From assembly GCA_004014935.1 (NCBI GenBank), contig CP025323.1, forward strand, positions 310,001-374,000: a stretch of 64,000 nucleotides of DNA, written 5' to 3'. The stretch's first letter is position 1. Every line of letters starts with the position of its first letter. Of this stretch, positions 1 to 8,837 are shown piece after piece. The position numbers and the translations under genes were made by a program. This stretch comes from Saccharomycopsis malanga (Eukaryota; Ascomycota; Saccharomycetes; Ascoideales; Saccharomycopsidaceae). The notes under the pieces are model-generated. The model saw only the letters and a program-made list of their open reading frames with translations. It was not told where the DNA came from and did no database searches.

Positions 1-339
1 CATAGCTGGCCAATATTTTGTAAATACAACTATATGTGAAAGAATCAAAATTCAGTGTAATATGTGCAAGGAAAATCAATAAACATGCACATCTTTTGCA
101 AATGTACTCTCATAATGCGTAAGGATGATGATTGCTAACAAACTTACTATAACAAGGGACTATTTAGGATTTATATTTTAAAAACATTGATGAACATATA
201 GGAAATAATGTAGAGTAAGATCATACCATTTGTATCATTCAAAATGTAACATGAATGTCGTGTTTCGGTATACTATATGTTTGTATAATGAAATTTCTAC
301 ATGTTTTGTTTCAAATGTATACTTTTTTTTTATATATAA
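1..339. other. Left edge, no gene seen
   Basis: AT-rich sequence. No open frame with recognisable content and no RNA gene could be supported. Nothing reads as the end of a gene entering from the left. Confidence 0.5.
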
Positions 340-560
340 AGCGGTCGCTAGGCAGGAGTTTTTAGCGGATAGTACTCTCGGAGAAGAGAAATAGACCTGG
401 CAGGGTATTTCGAGGGCTAGCACTTTCTAAAGCGAGAAAAAAGATCTAACAGACTCAAGGGTGATTCGATTATGATTAACAGGACATTATCGGAGTTTCC
501 CCACTGGGGTTTACCAAGTCCCTTTGGGCATAGCTTGTATACGCTAGACTGATATTTAAT
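340..560 (+). repeat. Decayed copy of a tRNA-headed SINE-like repeat
   Basis: This stretch matches, block by block, the better preserved copy at 8165-8487. Shared blocks are the CGGAGAAGAGAAATA segment (380-393 here, from 8193 there), a degenerate A-box-like segment ending GGGCTAGCAC, a degenerate B-box-like GATTCGATTA, the CAGGACA...CCCACTGGG...TTTACCAAG body, and the 3' end TGATATTTAATGGGCTCAAAATATA, which corresponds to CTGATGGGTACTGGGCTTGAAATATA. The many substitutions point to an old copy. It has no coding capacity. The SINE label is inferred from a tRNA-like head, a unique body and an AAT-type tail in the 8-kb copy. Confidence 0.6.
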
Positions 561-629
561 GGGCTCAAAATATACTCGCGAAAAGTAAAGATATTTTCTC
601 TTTTTAACAAAAATATGCCTATACGCAAT

Positions 630-735
630 GCCTTACTATTGCCAAGTGGCCAAGTTGGTTGAGGCATGCGCCACGCAAAATAGTGTGGAAAATAAGTGTG
701 GCGTTCCTCACTTTGGGTTTTGGGACTCGATTCGT
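630..735 (+). pseudogene. tRNA-like relic (class II type)
   Basis: TGGCCAAGTTGG at about 644 resembles the A-box of Ser/Leu tRNAs and is followed by GAGGC as in a D-arm. About 70 nt further on, GGGACTCGATTCG resembles a decayed B-box. The spacing suits a tRNA with a long variable arm. The presumed acceptor arms do not pair, so it cannot be a working tRNA. It may be a tRNA pseudogene or the head of another repeat copy. Confidence 0.35.
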
Positions 736-769
736 GCTCTCGTCGTTTTGGAGTAACTATCAAACGTTT

Positions 770-2119
770 TGTTGAATTAAATCAGTGCTATCCAGGAGTT
801 TTTGCTTTGAAAAAGCATACAATAACATTTTGAATTTTTTTGCGATACTGTAGTACTATTTATAGTAAAAAATGATTAAATTTGCTCATAAATATTTGAT
901 ATAATGGAAAATTATCAATTTTGACAAAAAGTTGATTTTTTTCAAGTCATATTTTAGAGTCTTTTCAGCAAGCCAAACCATAGAAAATTATATTTCTATT
1001 CTTTTCAAATCCTAGGGTTTTGTACCATGTAATTTGTTTTGAGATCTGGCTTTTAGAAGTTATTAAATGAGAGAAAGTATCATTTTGTCGAAAACAACAC
1101 ATAATTTGTTAAAAATTGTGATAAAAGACTTTCTTTATTTAGTGACATTACTTCATGATTTTTGATTGCTTTTAATTTTATTTGAGTTCAGCGTTTGAAT
1201 GAGTTCCTATTCCAAAGAAACATGTATCTCAAGAGCTAAAAAAGGTATGGTTTGTTCTAGGTTCCCACAGGAACTTGCACTTATTAATAAGTTTTATACC
1301 TCGATTCTGGGGAGCCCGTTTTAAAAACTTTTGTTCCTATTCAACTTAAAGTTGCAAATGGCTTAATGTTACTTTGTTTTTAGTTTTTGGCCTTTTCGAA
1401 ATTCCAGTTTCTGATTTGCGTTATAAAAGTCTTATGCAAGTTGTATATCGACTGTAAATTAGCTTGCCAAATATTATAAGATAAGTTTTAGTTTTTAGGA
1501 CAACAATATGTCAATTGTATGTTGAAAATGTTGTTAGAGTTTGTTATAATACCATTGGTGAAACTCTAGAAGCTTATGCTTTTGATCTCAAGTTTAATAC
1601 AGGGCTAGAAATATAAGATATTATTATTATATATAAAGTCATGGTTGCTAATTATATAGCCCTACAAGAATGCTCAGTTATTCATCAAATAATTGAGATA
1701 TTTGGAGCATTTCTACCTGGTTGGAAACCAAGCAGTAAGCCAAACTTTCTGATAAGGCTAGATTATGTTGAAAAGCAGGTTCCAATACATTTTTGCAATT
1801 TCTTAGTAATCAAGTATCAACTGGTTTTGGGACTTTTTGGTAACTCCTTTCTAGCCTTTGAATGGCAAAAATTGTAAATCTAATAAATTAGATAAACAGC
1901 CACACCTGACAACATATCAAATTGACAAATGCTGAATTTTAGCCGTCAAGTCAAAAGCAAACTACGCTACAAAAACTCACCATTTAAAACCTAATGCATT
2001 AGCAGTATATACAAGAACCACTTTCTGGTAAAACACAACCCCCTCTGTCTCATTTCTGCCAACTAAAACTATCTGACATTATTATACCAACTAAAAACTA
2101 CAACAATCCAGTTATCCTA
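770..2119. other. Gene-poor interval
   Basis: About 1.35 kb of AT-rich sequence with many stops in all frames. A 78-codon frame at 1641-1877 has no family resemblance and no promoter-like context. No tRNA boxes or splice-signal pairs were seen. Confidence 0.5.
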
Positions 2120-2518
2120 CTAGATAACCTTTGGTGCCAATATGGCAATCTTACCAAATGATTCTTTCACCTCCTTGGCAACAGCTCCTGAGATTCTCGT
2201 TCCGATAGGATCACCATTATTCTTATTAATCAACACACAGGCATTGTCATCGAATTTAATAAACGATCCGTCAACACGCTTGTAATTCTGTCTCTGTCTC
2301 ACTACAACGGCATGAACAATGTCGCCTCTCTTGACACGGTTAGAAGATGTAGCCCCTGTTATAGCCGACGTGATAGGCTTCGCTTTCTGAATAACCACTA
2401 CTATCTTGTCACCAAGTTGGGCATTATTCGTTGGAGCTTTCCGAAGCACCTTGATACACTCCGCGAGCTGTGCCCCGGAATTATCAATAACCTTAAGCAT
2501 GGATTTCAAGTAGATCAT
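2120..2518 (-). CDS. MRPL38: Mitochondrial large-subunit ribosomal protein uL14m
   Basis: The 132-residue protein is a member of the uL14 family, which binds 23S-type rRNA at the subunit interface of the mitochondrial ribosome. It opens with [20 protein letters not shown], nearly the same as the S. cerevisiae Mrpl38 N terminus, and keeps the family signatures [19 protein letters not shown] and [16 protein letters not shown], ending in LAPKVI. Length is normal for the family. There is no cleavable-looking presequence, as in the S. cerevisiae protein. The start is the only sensible ATG. It is divergent from the micro-gene and carrier gene to the right. Confidence 0.96.
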   Translation of the reverse strand: MIYLKSMLKVIDNSGAQLAECIKVLRKAPTNNAQLGDKIVVVIQKAKPITSAITGATSSNRVKRGDIVHAVVVRQRQNYKRVDGSFIKFDDNACVLINKNNGDPIGTRISGAVAKEVKESFGKIAILAPKVI

Positions 2519-2758
2519 TGTGTTGTGTCATACAATTTTCTGATTATTTATCCTTCCACTGGTATCTATCACATATGCCTGCCTTAGTTACTTTGATATA
2601 TTGAAAAATTGTCGAAATATTTTTTAGGTTAGAAGCCCTGCACACCCTATTTTTACGATGCGTTTCCAATGCTTATATAACCAACTATTGATATTATTGA
2701 CTGTTTTTTGGCTTTGGTAGTATAATTGGCAGGAATCAACAAATATTGTAAAATAGCC

Positions 2759-3011
2759 ATGAAGTTTCCAAACATTCGCAAAATATTTTCATCTTTCCGG
2801 ACGGAAGAGGAAGAGCGAGTTTATTCTCGCCGAGCAGTATGTTAGCGGCTACAGTGAGAATGATCTTCAACAACTCAACTTATAATTGTTGTGTTGACAT
2901 TAAAATTAAATAAACAACTGACCACTTTTTTAGTTTTTTAACTTTCTTGGGTTTCTTGGAACTTGTGTTTTATTCTCGTTCTTCTCCCAAAAGTTGGTGA
3001 TAAAGTATTAA
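2759..3011 (+). CDS. Candidate spliced micro-gene, 51-aa single-span membrane protein
   Basis: Not recognised as a known family. Exon 1 (2759-2836) opens with ATG and encodes 26 mostly basic and polar residues (starts MKFPNIRKIF, ends YSRRA). It stops exactly at a GTATGT donor at 2837-2842. A plausible acceptor is TTTTTTAG ending at 2933, preceded by CAACTGAC as a non-canonical branch site. Exon 2 (2934-3011) continues in phase for 25 residues with a hydrophobic run (FFNFLGFLGTCVLFSFF) and a basic tail before TAA. Without splicing the frame ends two codons into the intron. The basic head plus one membrane span resembles small mitochondrial inner-membrane proteins, but that is inference. The branch site is weaker than TACTAAC in the other introns here. 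Confidence 0.4.
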
Positions 3012-3322
3012 TGCCACCATCATCACCATTCTGAACACCAAACCGACAAATAAACGTCAAATACGTTCCCAAAAGAAAAAAACTTGTCACCAATAATAAC
3101 CAACTTATCAAAAATATAAGCGCCAGTCCCTATAAAATCTCATTAAAATGAACCGCATAACATTTCCCTGTCAAATGCTTACTAAGCGCGTAGTCAGCCA
3201 TTTATTTTTCATAGTGATATCATCAATTTTTTCAAAGAAAATTTTCATGACGATCTTGGGCAATCTGTTTTTCCAATTGGTTATAATATTGGTCAATTAT
3301 TTTTATTTAATAGTTTTAATTT

Positions 3323-3324
<2 letters not shown>

Positions 3325-3382
<58 letters not shown>
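3325..3382. repeat. Homopolymer tract, 58 T
   Basis: An uninterrupted run of T lies 44 nt upstream of the presumed start of the mitochondrial carrier gene. An open frame from an ATG at 3148 runs through it as poly-Phe and joins the carrier frame, which I take as accidental. The tract may be a nucleosome-depleting promoter element. Its exact length may be affected by sequencing slippage. Confidence 0.9.
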
Positions 3383-3384
<2 letters not shown>

Positions 3385-3426
3385 CTAGCAAAACAGGCTT
3401 TTTATTTTCCAAGAATATTGAGAACA

Positions 3427-4554
3427 ATGCCGTCAGCTTTAAGCTCTATTGTCAACTATATACCATTTGTTTCCCATGATCATCATATAGAAGGCTCCGC
3501 ACATGCCCCGCAATTGCAGAGCGACCCGGTTAATGCTGCCGCTGCTTCGAAGCCACCAAGACAACCAGTGGAAATAGATTATGAGGCATTACCAGACGAT
3601 TCGTCTTTGGTTGCGCAACTTACAGCCGGTGCGTTTGCTGGAATAATGGAGCATTCGTTGATGTATCCGGTGGATGTCATCAAGACGAGAATGCAGGTCA
3701 TTTTGTCTTCGCAACCGTCGGCCTCAGCGTCCACAATAACCAAGAATGTTCTTCCTGACAGTGTATTTGGTTCAATTGTCAAGGTCACGTCTGCTGAAGG
3801 CTCTTTTGCTCTTTGGAGAGGTATCTCATCTGTTTTGCTAGGTGCTGGTCCAGCACATGCCGTATATTTTGGTGTGTTTGAACATACTAAGACGTTGCTT
3901 GTCAATAACTTTACCAAGAATGACGACAGCAAAATAAAAACTTACATAACGGATGAAAACCATCCTGTAATTGCCTCGGTTGCTGGCGTGGCAGGTACTA
4001 CTGCCTCCGATGCCTTGATGACGCCGTTTGATATCTTAAAGCAACGTATGCAGACAATCAGATCGTTTCAACAGAAGACTGCTGGAAACACAGCTAGCAA
4101 TTCTTACAATCTCTACGCTGTTGGCCGCAATTTATACTTGAACGAAGGTTTGAAAGCCTTCTGGATCTCTTATCCAGCGACATTACTTCTCAACATTCCA
4201 TTTGCTGCTATCAACTTTGGTGTTTACGAGTACGCGTCCTCGGTGCTCAATCCAGAACACACATACAATCCGTTACTACATTGTTTGGCCGGTGGTTTAT
4301 CTGGTGCCTTTGCTGCAGCCATAACAAACCCTCTTGATTTTATCAAGACCTTTTTGCAAACGAAGGCATTGAGTAGCGAGCCGGAAATAAGAAATATCAG
4401 CAAATTCAAAGACGTTGTCAAATTTGCCCTCAAGCCGGAAAACGGCGGATGGAAGAACTTTTTGAAGGGAATCCGCCCTAGAGTTTTGTTCAATATTCCA
4501 AGCACTGCCATTTCGTGGACCAGTTACGAAATGGCGAAATCTTACTTGTGTTGA
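3427..4554 (+). CDS. MRS4: Mitochondrial iron carrier (mitoferrin, Mrs3/Mrs4 type)
   Basis: A member of the SLC25 mitochondrial carrier family that brings ferrous iron across the inner membrane for heme and Fe-S synthesis. Starting at the ATG at 3427 gives 375 residues with three tandem carrier repeats. Their PX[DE]XX[KR] signatures are visible as YPVDVIKTRMQV, TPFDILKQRMQT and NPLDFIKTFLQT. The leading segment ALTAGAFAGIMEHSLMYPVDV-like (LTAGAFAGIMEH is visible) is diagnostic of Mrs3/Mrs4. I rejected the ATG at 3148 because the extra 93 residues include about 19 Phe from the T tract and have no family counterpart. The short N-terminal extension before repeat 1 is normal for fungi. Confidence 0.93.
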   Translation: MPSALSSIVNYIPFVSHDHHIEGSAHAPQLQSDPVNAAAASKPPRQPVEIDYEALPDDSSLVAQLTAGAFAGIMEHSLMYPVDVIKTRMQVILSSQPSASASTITKNVLPDSVFGSIVKVTSAEGSFALWRGISSVLLGAGPAHAVYFGVFEHTKTLLVNNFTKNDDSKIKTYITDENHPVIASVAGVAGTTASDALMTPFDILKQRMQTIRSFQQKTAGNTASNSYNLYAVGRNLYLNEGLKAFWISYPATLLLNIPFAAINFGVYEYASSVLNPEHTYNPLLHCLAGGLSGAFAAAITNPLDFIKTFLQTKALSSEPEIRNISKFKDVVKFALKPENGGWKNFLKGIRPRVLFNIPSTAISWTSYEMAKSYLC

Positions 4555-5752
4555 GACGTCGGACATTACCAAAGTTGGTAGTCAGCCGGAGTTAGTCGTA
4601 TATCTTTAATTAACAATCAGGATCCCACTTGTTATTTGTCAAATCGCAAATCTCTGATCGCCTTTGGTTGCCCCGTTTGCTACTTTCAGTAAAGCTATTA
4701 ACTAGCATTGCCATATAGACTCTCCATTTGCATCTCAACGCCATAAGTTTCACGAGTTACGTATCGTTCATGTTCTGTATTGTATTTTTGATTTTATTTT
4801 TTTTACTGTCTAATGTTTAATATCTTTTTGCTTTTTTCCATTTTTAAGATGGTATTTTTTTGTCTCATGGGCCAGCTGATCATATGCTCTACTGTTGCTA
4901 GATTCTGTCGCCGTTGGCTGCTTTCTATATATTCTGTCATTTAGGCGTCAATGGATAACTGGCTGGGGCCAGCCTTGCATATATTTTCTGTAGCTGTTGG
5001 AGTTCAATAAACATGGTAAAGGTTAAACCCGGTGGGAAAGAAATCATTAGCTATTTTTCTTGCACTATATGATTTATGTATTTTTTTTTCAATGATAAGA
5101 TAACATTTTTTGAGTAAATCACAATATTGTATTAATGGAGAGTAAGAAATAACATATTTTTATTAACAATCCTTCAATCATTAACTTAATAAGCAAAGAA
5201 GTATAAACGAGTTTACCATTGATTTTACATTTAAAATCAAACTACTGTTCCAGTGTTAGTTTTCCATATTTTGAATAAACGTGATGAGCGAGTTGACTCA
5301 ATTAATGGGGGAACTGAATGCAAGTTATAGATGTCTACTATAGTATAGTAGACATAAATGCCTATTTAGATTTGAAAATCACTACTTGATGAATATTTCT
5401 TACTTGTTCATTTAAAGAGCGCTCATGAAAAGAAGTTTTGGAGATGTTAAGCTGTGATGTCTTTCATTGTTATAAAAATAGGTTTATTCTATTTTTGTAT
5501 GCTGGAAAAGTATGGCTCATAGCATACAAGTTTTTCTACAAAATGATTTACAATAAACTGTCATTCAGATTCTATGAGTTTGTAATGATAAATCAATTTT
5601 GGCGAACAACTAGATGCGCTTCAGTAAGACAAATACCTACTCAACCTATATTTTTGTTTACCAGCCACACTCGAAGCTTGGCAGTTTGTATTGTCTATTA
5701 CCTTAAACGTCTTGTCTTTCAATTCACTATCATTCCATACATGTTGCATGCT
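4555..5752. other. Intergenic interval, MRS4 3' to LEU4 5'
   Basis: AT-rich, with no supported gene. A 110-codon frame at 5438-5770 has no family resemblance. A stretch near 5014-5040 (AAACCCGGTGGGAAA) weakly recalls the body of the SINE-like repeat but is too short to call. Confidence 0.5.
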
Positions 5753-5762
5753 CCGTTAACGG
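5753..5762. promoter_or_regulatory. Leu3-type site CCG-N4-CGG upstream of LEU4
   Basis: CCGTTAACGG is a perfect 10-nt palindrome with everted CGG half-sites four bases apart, the geometry known for the Leu3 zinc-cluster activator (CCGGTACCGG type). It lies about 340 nt upstream of the LEU4 start. Leu3 activates LEU genes when alpha-isopropylmalate, the product of this very enzyme, is present. Assignment to Leu3 is inference from spacing and neighbour. Confidence 0.5.
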
Positions 5763-5847
5763 CGCTATGACGCAGCCATAGTGCAATGCTTCTGGTTGAA
5801 CTCAGTGAGAAGACTCATTCATGCATCCATGTATCCCTCCGCAGGGC

Positions 5848-5857
5848 CTGTTAACGG
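5848..5857. promoter_or_regulatory. Second, imperfect Leu3-type site
   Basis: CTGTTAACGG repeats the TTAA core and one CGG half-site of the upstream palindrome with a single mismatch in the other half. The flanks form an inverted copy of the first site's surroundings (GCTCCGTTAAC against GTTAACGGAGC). It lies about 245 nt before the LEU4 ATG. A site resembling Gcn4's TGACTCA with one mismatch (AGACTCA, near 5812) is also present in this promoter. Confidence 0.35.
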
Positions 5858-6099
5858 AGCGACCCGTTGCGTTGGGGTATGAAAAATTTTACGGCGCGAC
5901 TTTTCAGCGCTTTAGACGTCTGTCATCGGTGATGACAGAGTTAGTCATTACAATAGCATGCGTTAAGCACCCATGAACGCATATGTAGGTGCGCGTGCAT
6001 TGACAAATATATATTGGAGCCAATTTCCTGTGTTGCTATTCTGTTAGCTAGCTGATTGGATTATAGTGCTTATAATCGATCCAGCTTGATTACAATTAC

Positions 6100-7953
6100 A
6101 TGACATTACTAGGGCAGAAAGGTGCATACATCTACAAGACAGGTCCACACTTGACACGAAGACTTCTATCCGGCATGCAGTGTTGTTCCAGAAAACCGGG
6201 CCAATACCCGAAGTTTACTAATATGTTAGAAGATCCTTCTCAAAAGTATTCTCGGCCAGAGAAGCTTGTTTTTCCGCAGAGAACATGGCCGGACAAGCAG
6301 ATCCAACATGCTCCTCGGTGGCTTTCGACCGATTTGCGTGATGGAAACCAATCTTTGCCGGATCCAATGACGGTGGAGGAAAAGAAGTTGTATTTCCAGA
6401 AGCTTGTGCAGATTGGATTCAAGGAGATTGAAGTTGCGTTTCCTTCTGCTTCTCAAACTGACTTTGATTTCACTCGTTATGCTGTAGAGACCTGTCCGGA
6501 AGACGTCACCATACAGGCTCTTACGCAAGCGCGCGAGCATTTGATACGTCGTACAGTTGAGTCGCTTAAAGGGGCTAAAAGTGCATGTATTCATGTATAC
6601 TTGGCGACATCCGACTTGTTTCGAGAAGTTGTATTCAATATGACACGCCAAGAGGCTGTGGCTAAAGCAGTTGAAGCCACCAAACTTGTAAGATCGTTGA
6701 CCAAAGATGACCCATCTACGGCTGGCACCTTTTGGCAATATGAGTTTTCTCCAGAAACGTTCAGTGACACCGACCCAGATTTTGTAGTGGAGATTTGTAA
6801 TGCTGTCAAGAATGCATGGGAACCTTCTGTTGAGAACCCAATCATCTTCAATTTGCCAGCCACAGTAGAAATGAATTTGCCAAACGTTTATGCTGATCAG
6901 GTTGAGTATTTCTGCACCCATATTGATGACCGAGAGAAAATCTGCGTATCTTTGCATTGTCATAATGACAGAGGTTGTGGTGTGGCCGCCACTGAATTGG
7001 GGATTCTCGCTGGCGCAGACCGTGTTGAAGGATGTGTTTTTGGTAATGGTGAACGTACTGGTAATGTAGATATTGTCACCTTGGCTCTTAACATGTACAC
7101 CCACGGTATGAACCCTAAGCTTGATTTCTCTGAACTTGAATCGATCATTGGAGTTGTAGAGAAATGCAATAAGATTCCTGTAAACGAACGTGCTCCTTAT
7201 GGCGGTGATCTTGTGGTATGTGCCTTTAGCGGAAGCCATCAAGACGCCATCAAAAAGGGCTTTATTGCTCAGGATAAACGTAAGCTTGCAGGCGACAAGA
7301 GATGGAAAATGCCATACTTACCGCTTGATCCTAAAGACATTGGCCGTGATTACGAAGCAGTTATTAGGGTCAATTCTCAATCCGGTAAAGGCGGTGCTGC
7401 TTGGGTTATTCTTAGAGCTTTGAATTTGGATCTTCCTCGCCCACTACAGGTAGCCTTCTCTGCAGTTGTGCAAAACACTGCTGATTCTCTTGGCCGTGAG
7501 TTGCAAGCACTGGAAATTATCAAATTGTTCCAGAAAGAATATTATTTAGGACTCAGTAACAAAATATCTTTAGTGGACTTTTCCATAGGAAACTCGGGTC
7601 TCGCAGATAAGGATAAGAACAGAAAGTTGGTTGCCGACTTGGTCGTCAATAACGAAGGTGAGTCCATCCAAGGTCTTGGTAACGGTCCTATTTCCTCCTT
7701 CACTGACGCCTTACAAAAACGCTTCAATATTGACTCTCTTCAGGTAGAACATTATAACGAACACACCTTAGGTACAGATAGCAGCAATTCCGAGGCTGCT
7801 GCCTACATCCAACTCAGCTATATTAGTAAGAAAACCGGCAAGAAAACCGCCCGTTTCGGTGTCGGTATCCATAAAGATGTCTCCCAGGCATCTATTCTCT
7901 CCATGGTTTCTATCGCCAACTCTTTACTTGATAGCGGCGAGATCTCCTTATAA
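6100..7953 (+). CDS. LEU4: Alpha-isopropylmalate synthase
   Basis: Catalyses the first committed step of leucine synthesis, joining acetyl-CoA to 2-oxoisovalerate in mitochondria. The 617 residues follow the yeast enzyme throughout. The HMGL-like catalytic barrel starts at RWLSTDLRDGNQSLPDPM and continues with EIEVAFPSASQTDFDF, the metal ligands in SLHCHNDRGCG, and the glycine-rich GNGERTGNVD. A linker (YGGDLVVCAFSGSHQDAIKKG) and the C-terminal LeuA regulatory domain (about 470-615), site of leucine feedback, follow. The first 41 residues look like a mitochondrial presequence. An internal ATG at 6223 (residue 42, NMLEDPSQKY) sits exactly where S. cerevisiae LEU4 uses a second start for a cytosolic form. 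The only CTG codon in the gene (residue 471) falls at a variable position. Confidence 0.97.
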   Translation: MTLLGQKGAYIYKTGPHLTRRLLSGMQCCSRKPGQYPKFTNMLEDPSQKYSRPEKLVFPQRTWPDKQIQHAPRWLSTDLRDGNQSLPDPMTVEEKKLYFQKLVQIGFKEIEVAFPSASQTDFDFTRYAVETCPEDVTIQALTQAREHLIRRTVESLKGAKSACIHVYLATSDLFREVVFNMTRQEAVAKAVEATKLVRSLTKDDPSTAGTFWQYEFSPETFSDTDPDFVVEICNAVKNAWEPSVENPIIFNLPATVEMNLPNVYADQVEYFCTHIDDREKICVSLHCHNDRGCGVAATELGILAGADRVEGCVFGNGERTGNVDIVTLALNMYTHGMNPKLDFSELESIIGVVEKCNKIPVNERAPYGGDLVVCAFSGSHQDAIKKGFIAQDKRKLAGDKRWKMPYLPLDPKDIGRDYEAVIRVNSQSGKGGAAWVILRALNLDLPRPLQVAFSAVVQNTADSLGRELQALEIIKLFQKEYYLGLSNKISLVDFSIGNSGLADKDKNRKLVADLVVNNEGESIQGLGNGPISSFTDALQKRFNIDSLQVEHYNEHTLGTDSSNSEAAAYIQLSYISKKTGKKTARFGVGIHKDVSQASILSMVSIANSLLDSGEISL

Positions 7954-8164
7954 GTAGCATAATAAACATTTTGTTTTTCATCTAGACAGGCCTGTAGCTT
8001 GGAAAATGAGTAATTGCAACATAAGTCCTATACTAGGCTTATTAATAGAAGTTACATCAATAAGTGTATGCTTCCAACTTTTCACAAGTAGTTACTGAAC
8101 CAAAAAATACGTGATGAAGAGATAAAAGTTTATTAAATCAGTAAATATTGCAAATGTGTCGCTG

Positions 8165-8487
8165 GGCCGTATGGCTCAATGGCCAGTGCTATCGGAGAAG
8201 AGAAATAAGACCTGGCGGGATAGTTCAATGGCTAGTACGTAAAAGGAACACGGGTTCGATTCCCAAGAAGAACACTTTTTACGATGCTGAACAAGCAAGC
8301 TGAAACACGACCTAGACAAAACTCTAGTGCTTACTTTCAACCAATTGGATGAGAAGATAATAATATATAAGATTATGATCAACAGGACATTTTTGGGGTT
8401 TCCTCATTGGGTTTACTAAGTTTCTTAAAACACGGCACGTATTTACGAACCTGATGGGTACTGGGCTTGAAATATAATAATAATAAT
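8165..8487 (+). repeat. tRNA-headed SINE-like element, best copy
   Basis: Reading on plus, the head carries two A-box-like motifs (TGGCTCAATGG at 8172-8182 and TAGTTCAATGG at 8221-8231) and a perfect B-box core GGTTCGATTCC at 8253-8263. A unique body of about 200 nt follows. It ends in GGGCTTGAAATATAATAATAATAAT, a short-repeat tail as seen at the 3' ends of retroposed elements. There is no coding frame. Related copies are at 340-560, inverted at 8488-8700 and as a fragment at 17785-17875. RNA polymerase III promoter boxes plus a simple-repeat tail are the SINE hallmark; mobilisation by the adjacent LINE relative is inference. Confidence 0.6.
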
Positions 8488-8700
8488 CTTATATTTCAAG
8501 CCCAGTACATATCAGTCCCGTATGTACGCGCTATGTCTAAGGGGACTTGGTAAAACCCAGTGGGAAAAAACCCAAGTGTCCCAGTCATTGTAAACTTCTC
8601 GCTGGCTTTTCTGAACACCCGATGGGTTGGAAAGTAAGCACTAGACTTTCGTCTAGGTCGTATTTCAGACAGTTGCACTTGCCTGTGGAAACTACGTTCA
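8488..8700 (-). repeat. Inverted second copy of the SINE-like element
   Basis: The tail-to-body part of the element is present in reverse orientation, abutting the plus copy tail to tail. CTGGGCTTGAAATATAA (8461-8477) and its exact complement (8489-8505) form a 17-bp perfect inverted repeat with an 11-nt spacer. Homology extends to about 8299 on the left and 8668 on the right, giving arms of roughly 180 bp. The tRNA-like head is not recognisable in this copy, so it looks 5'-truncated, as is common for retroposed sequence. Confidence 0.65.
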
Positions 8701-8742
8701 GTATAGTAAAAGCAGCGAGTAAAATTCGTTCATAGCTGAAAT

Positions 8743-8833
8743 CAAAAACAACAAAAAATAAAATAAAAATAAAAATAAATATAAAAATATAAATATAAAA
8801 ATCAATAAAAAGTAATGATAAAAAATAAAAAAG
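8743..8833. repeat. A-rich tract of AAAAT-type units
   Basis: About 90 nt of almost pure A and T on the plus strand, built of AAAAT and AAAATAT units. It separates the repeat pair from the LINE remnant. It could be the 3' tail of a plus-strand insertion. As a tail of the minus-strand LINE it would be T-rich, which would be unusual. Confidence 0.6.
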
Positions 8834-8837
8834 GTTA

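Noticed and set aside
3148-3426. N-terminal extension of the mitochondrial carrier through a poly-Phe run
   Set aside because: The frame stays open only because the T tract lacks stops. No mitochondrial carrier has such an extension, and a normal ATG follows at 3427.
5010-5045. Possible further SINE-like fragment (AAACCCGGTGGGAAA)
   Set aside because: Only about 15-17 nt resemble the element body; too short to separate from chance.
6226-7242. Long minus-strand frame (338 codons) opposite LEU4
   Set aside because: It lies fully inside the conserved LEU4 coding sequence and has no family resemblance; it is an antisense shadow.
8176-8382. Minus-strand frame across the SINE-like copy
   Set aside because: It crosses the tRNA-like head, which explains the sequence better than a protein does.
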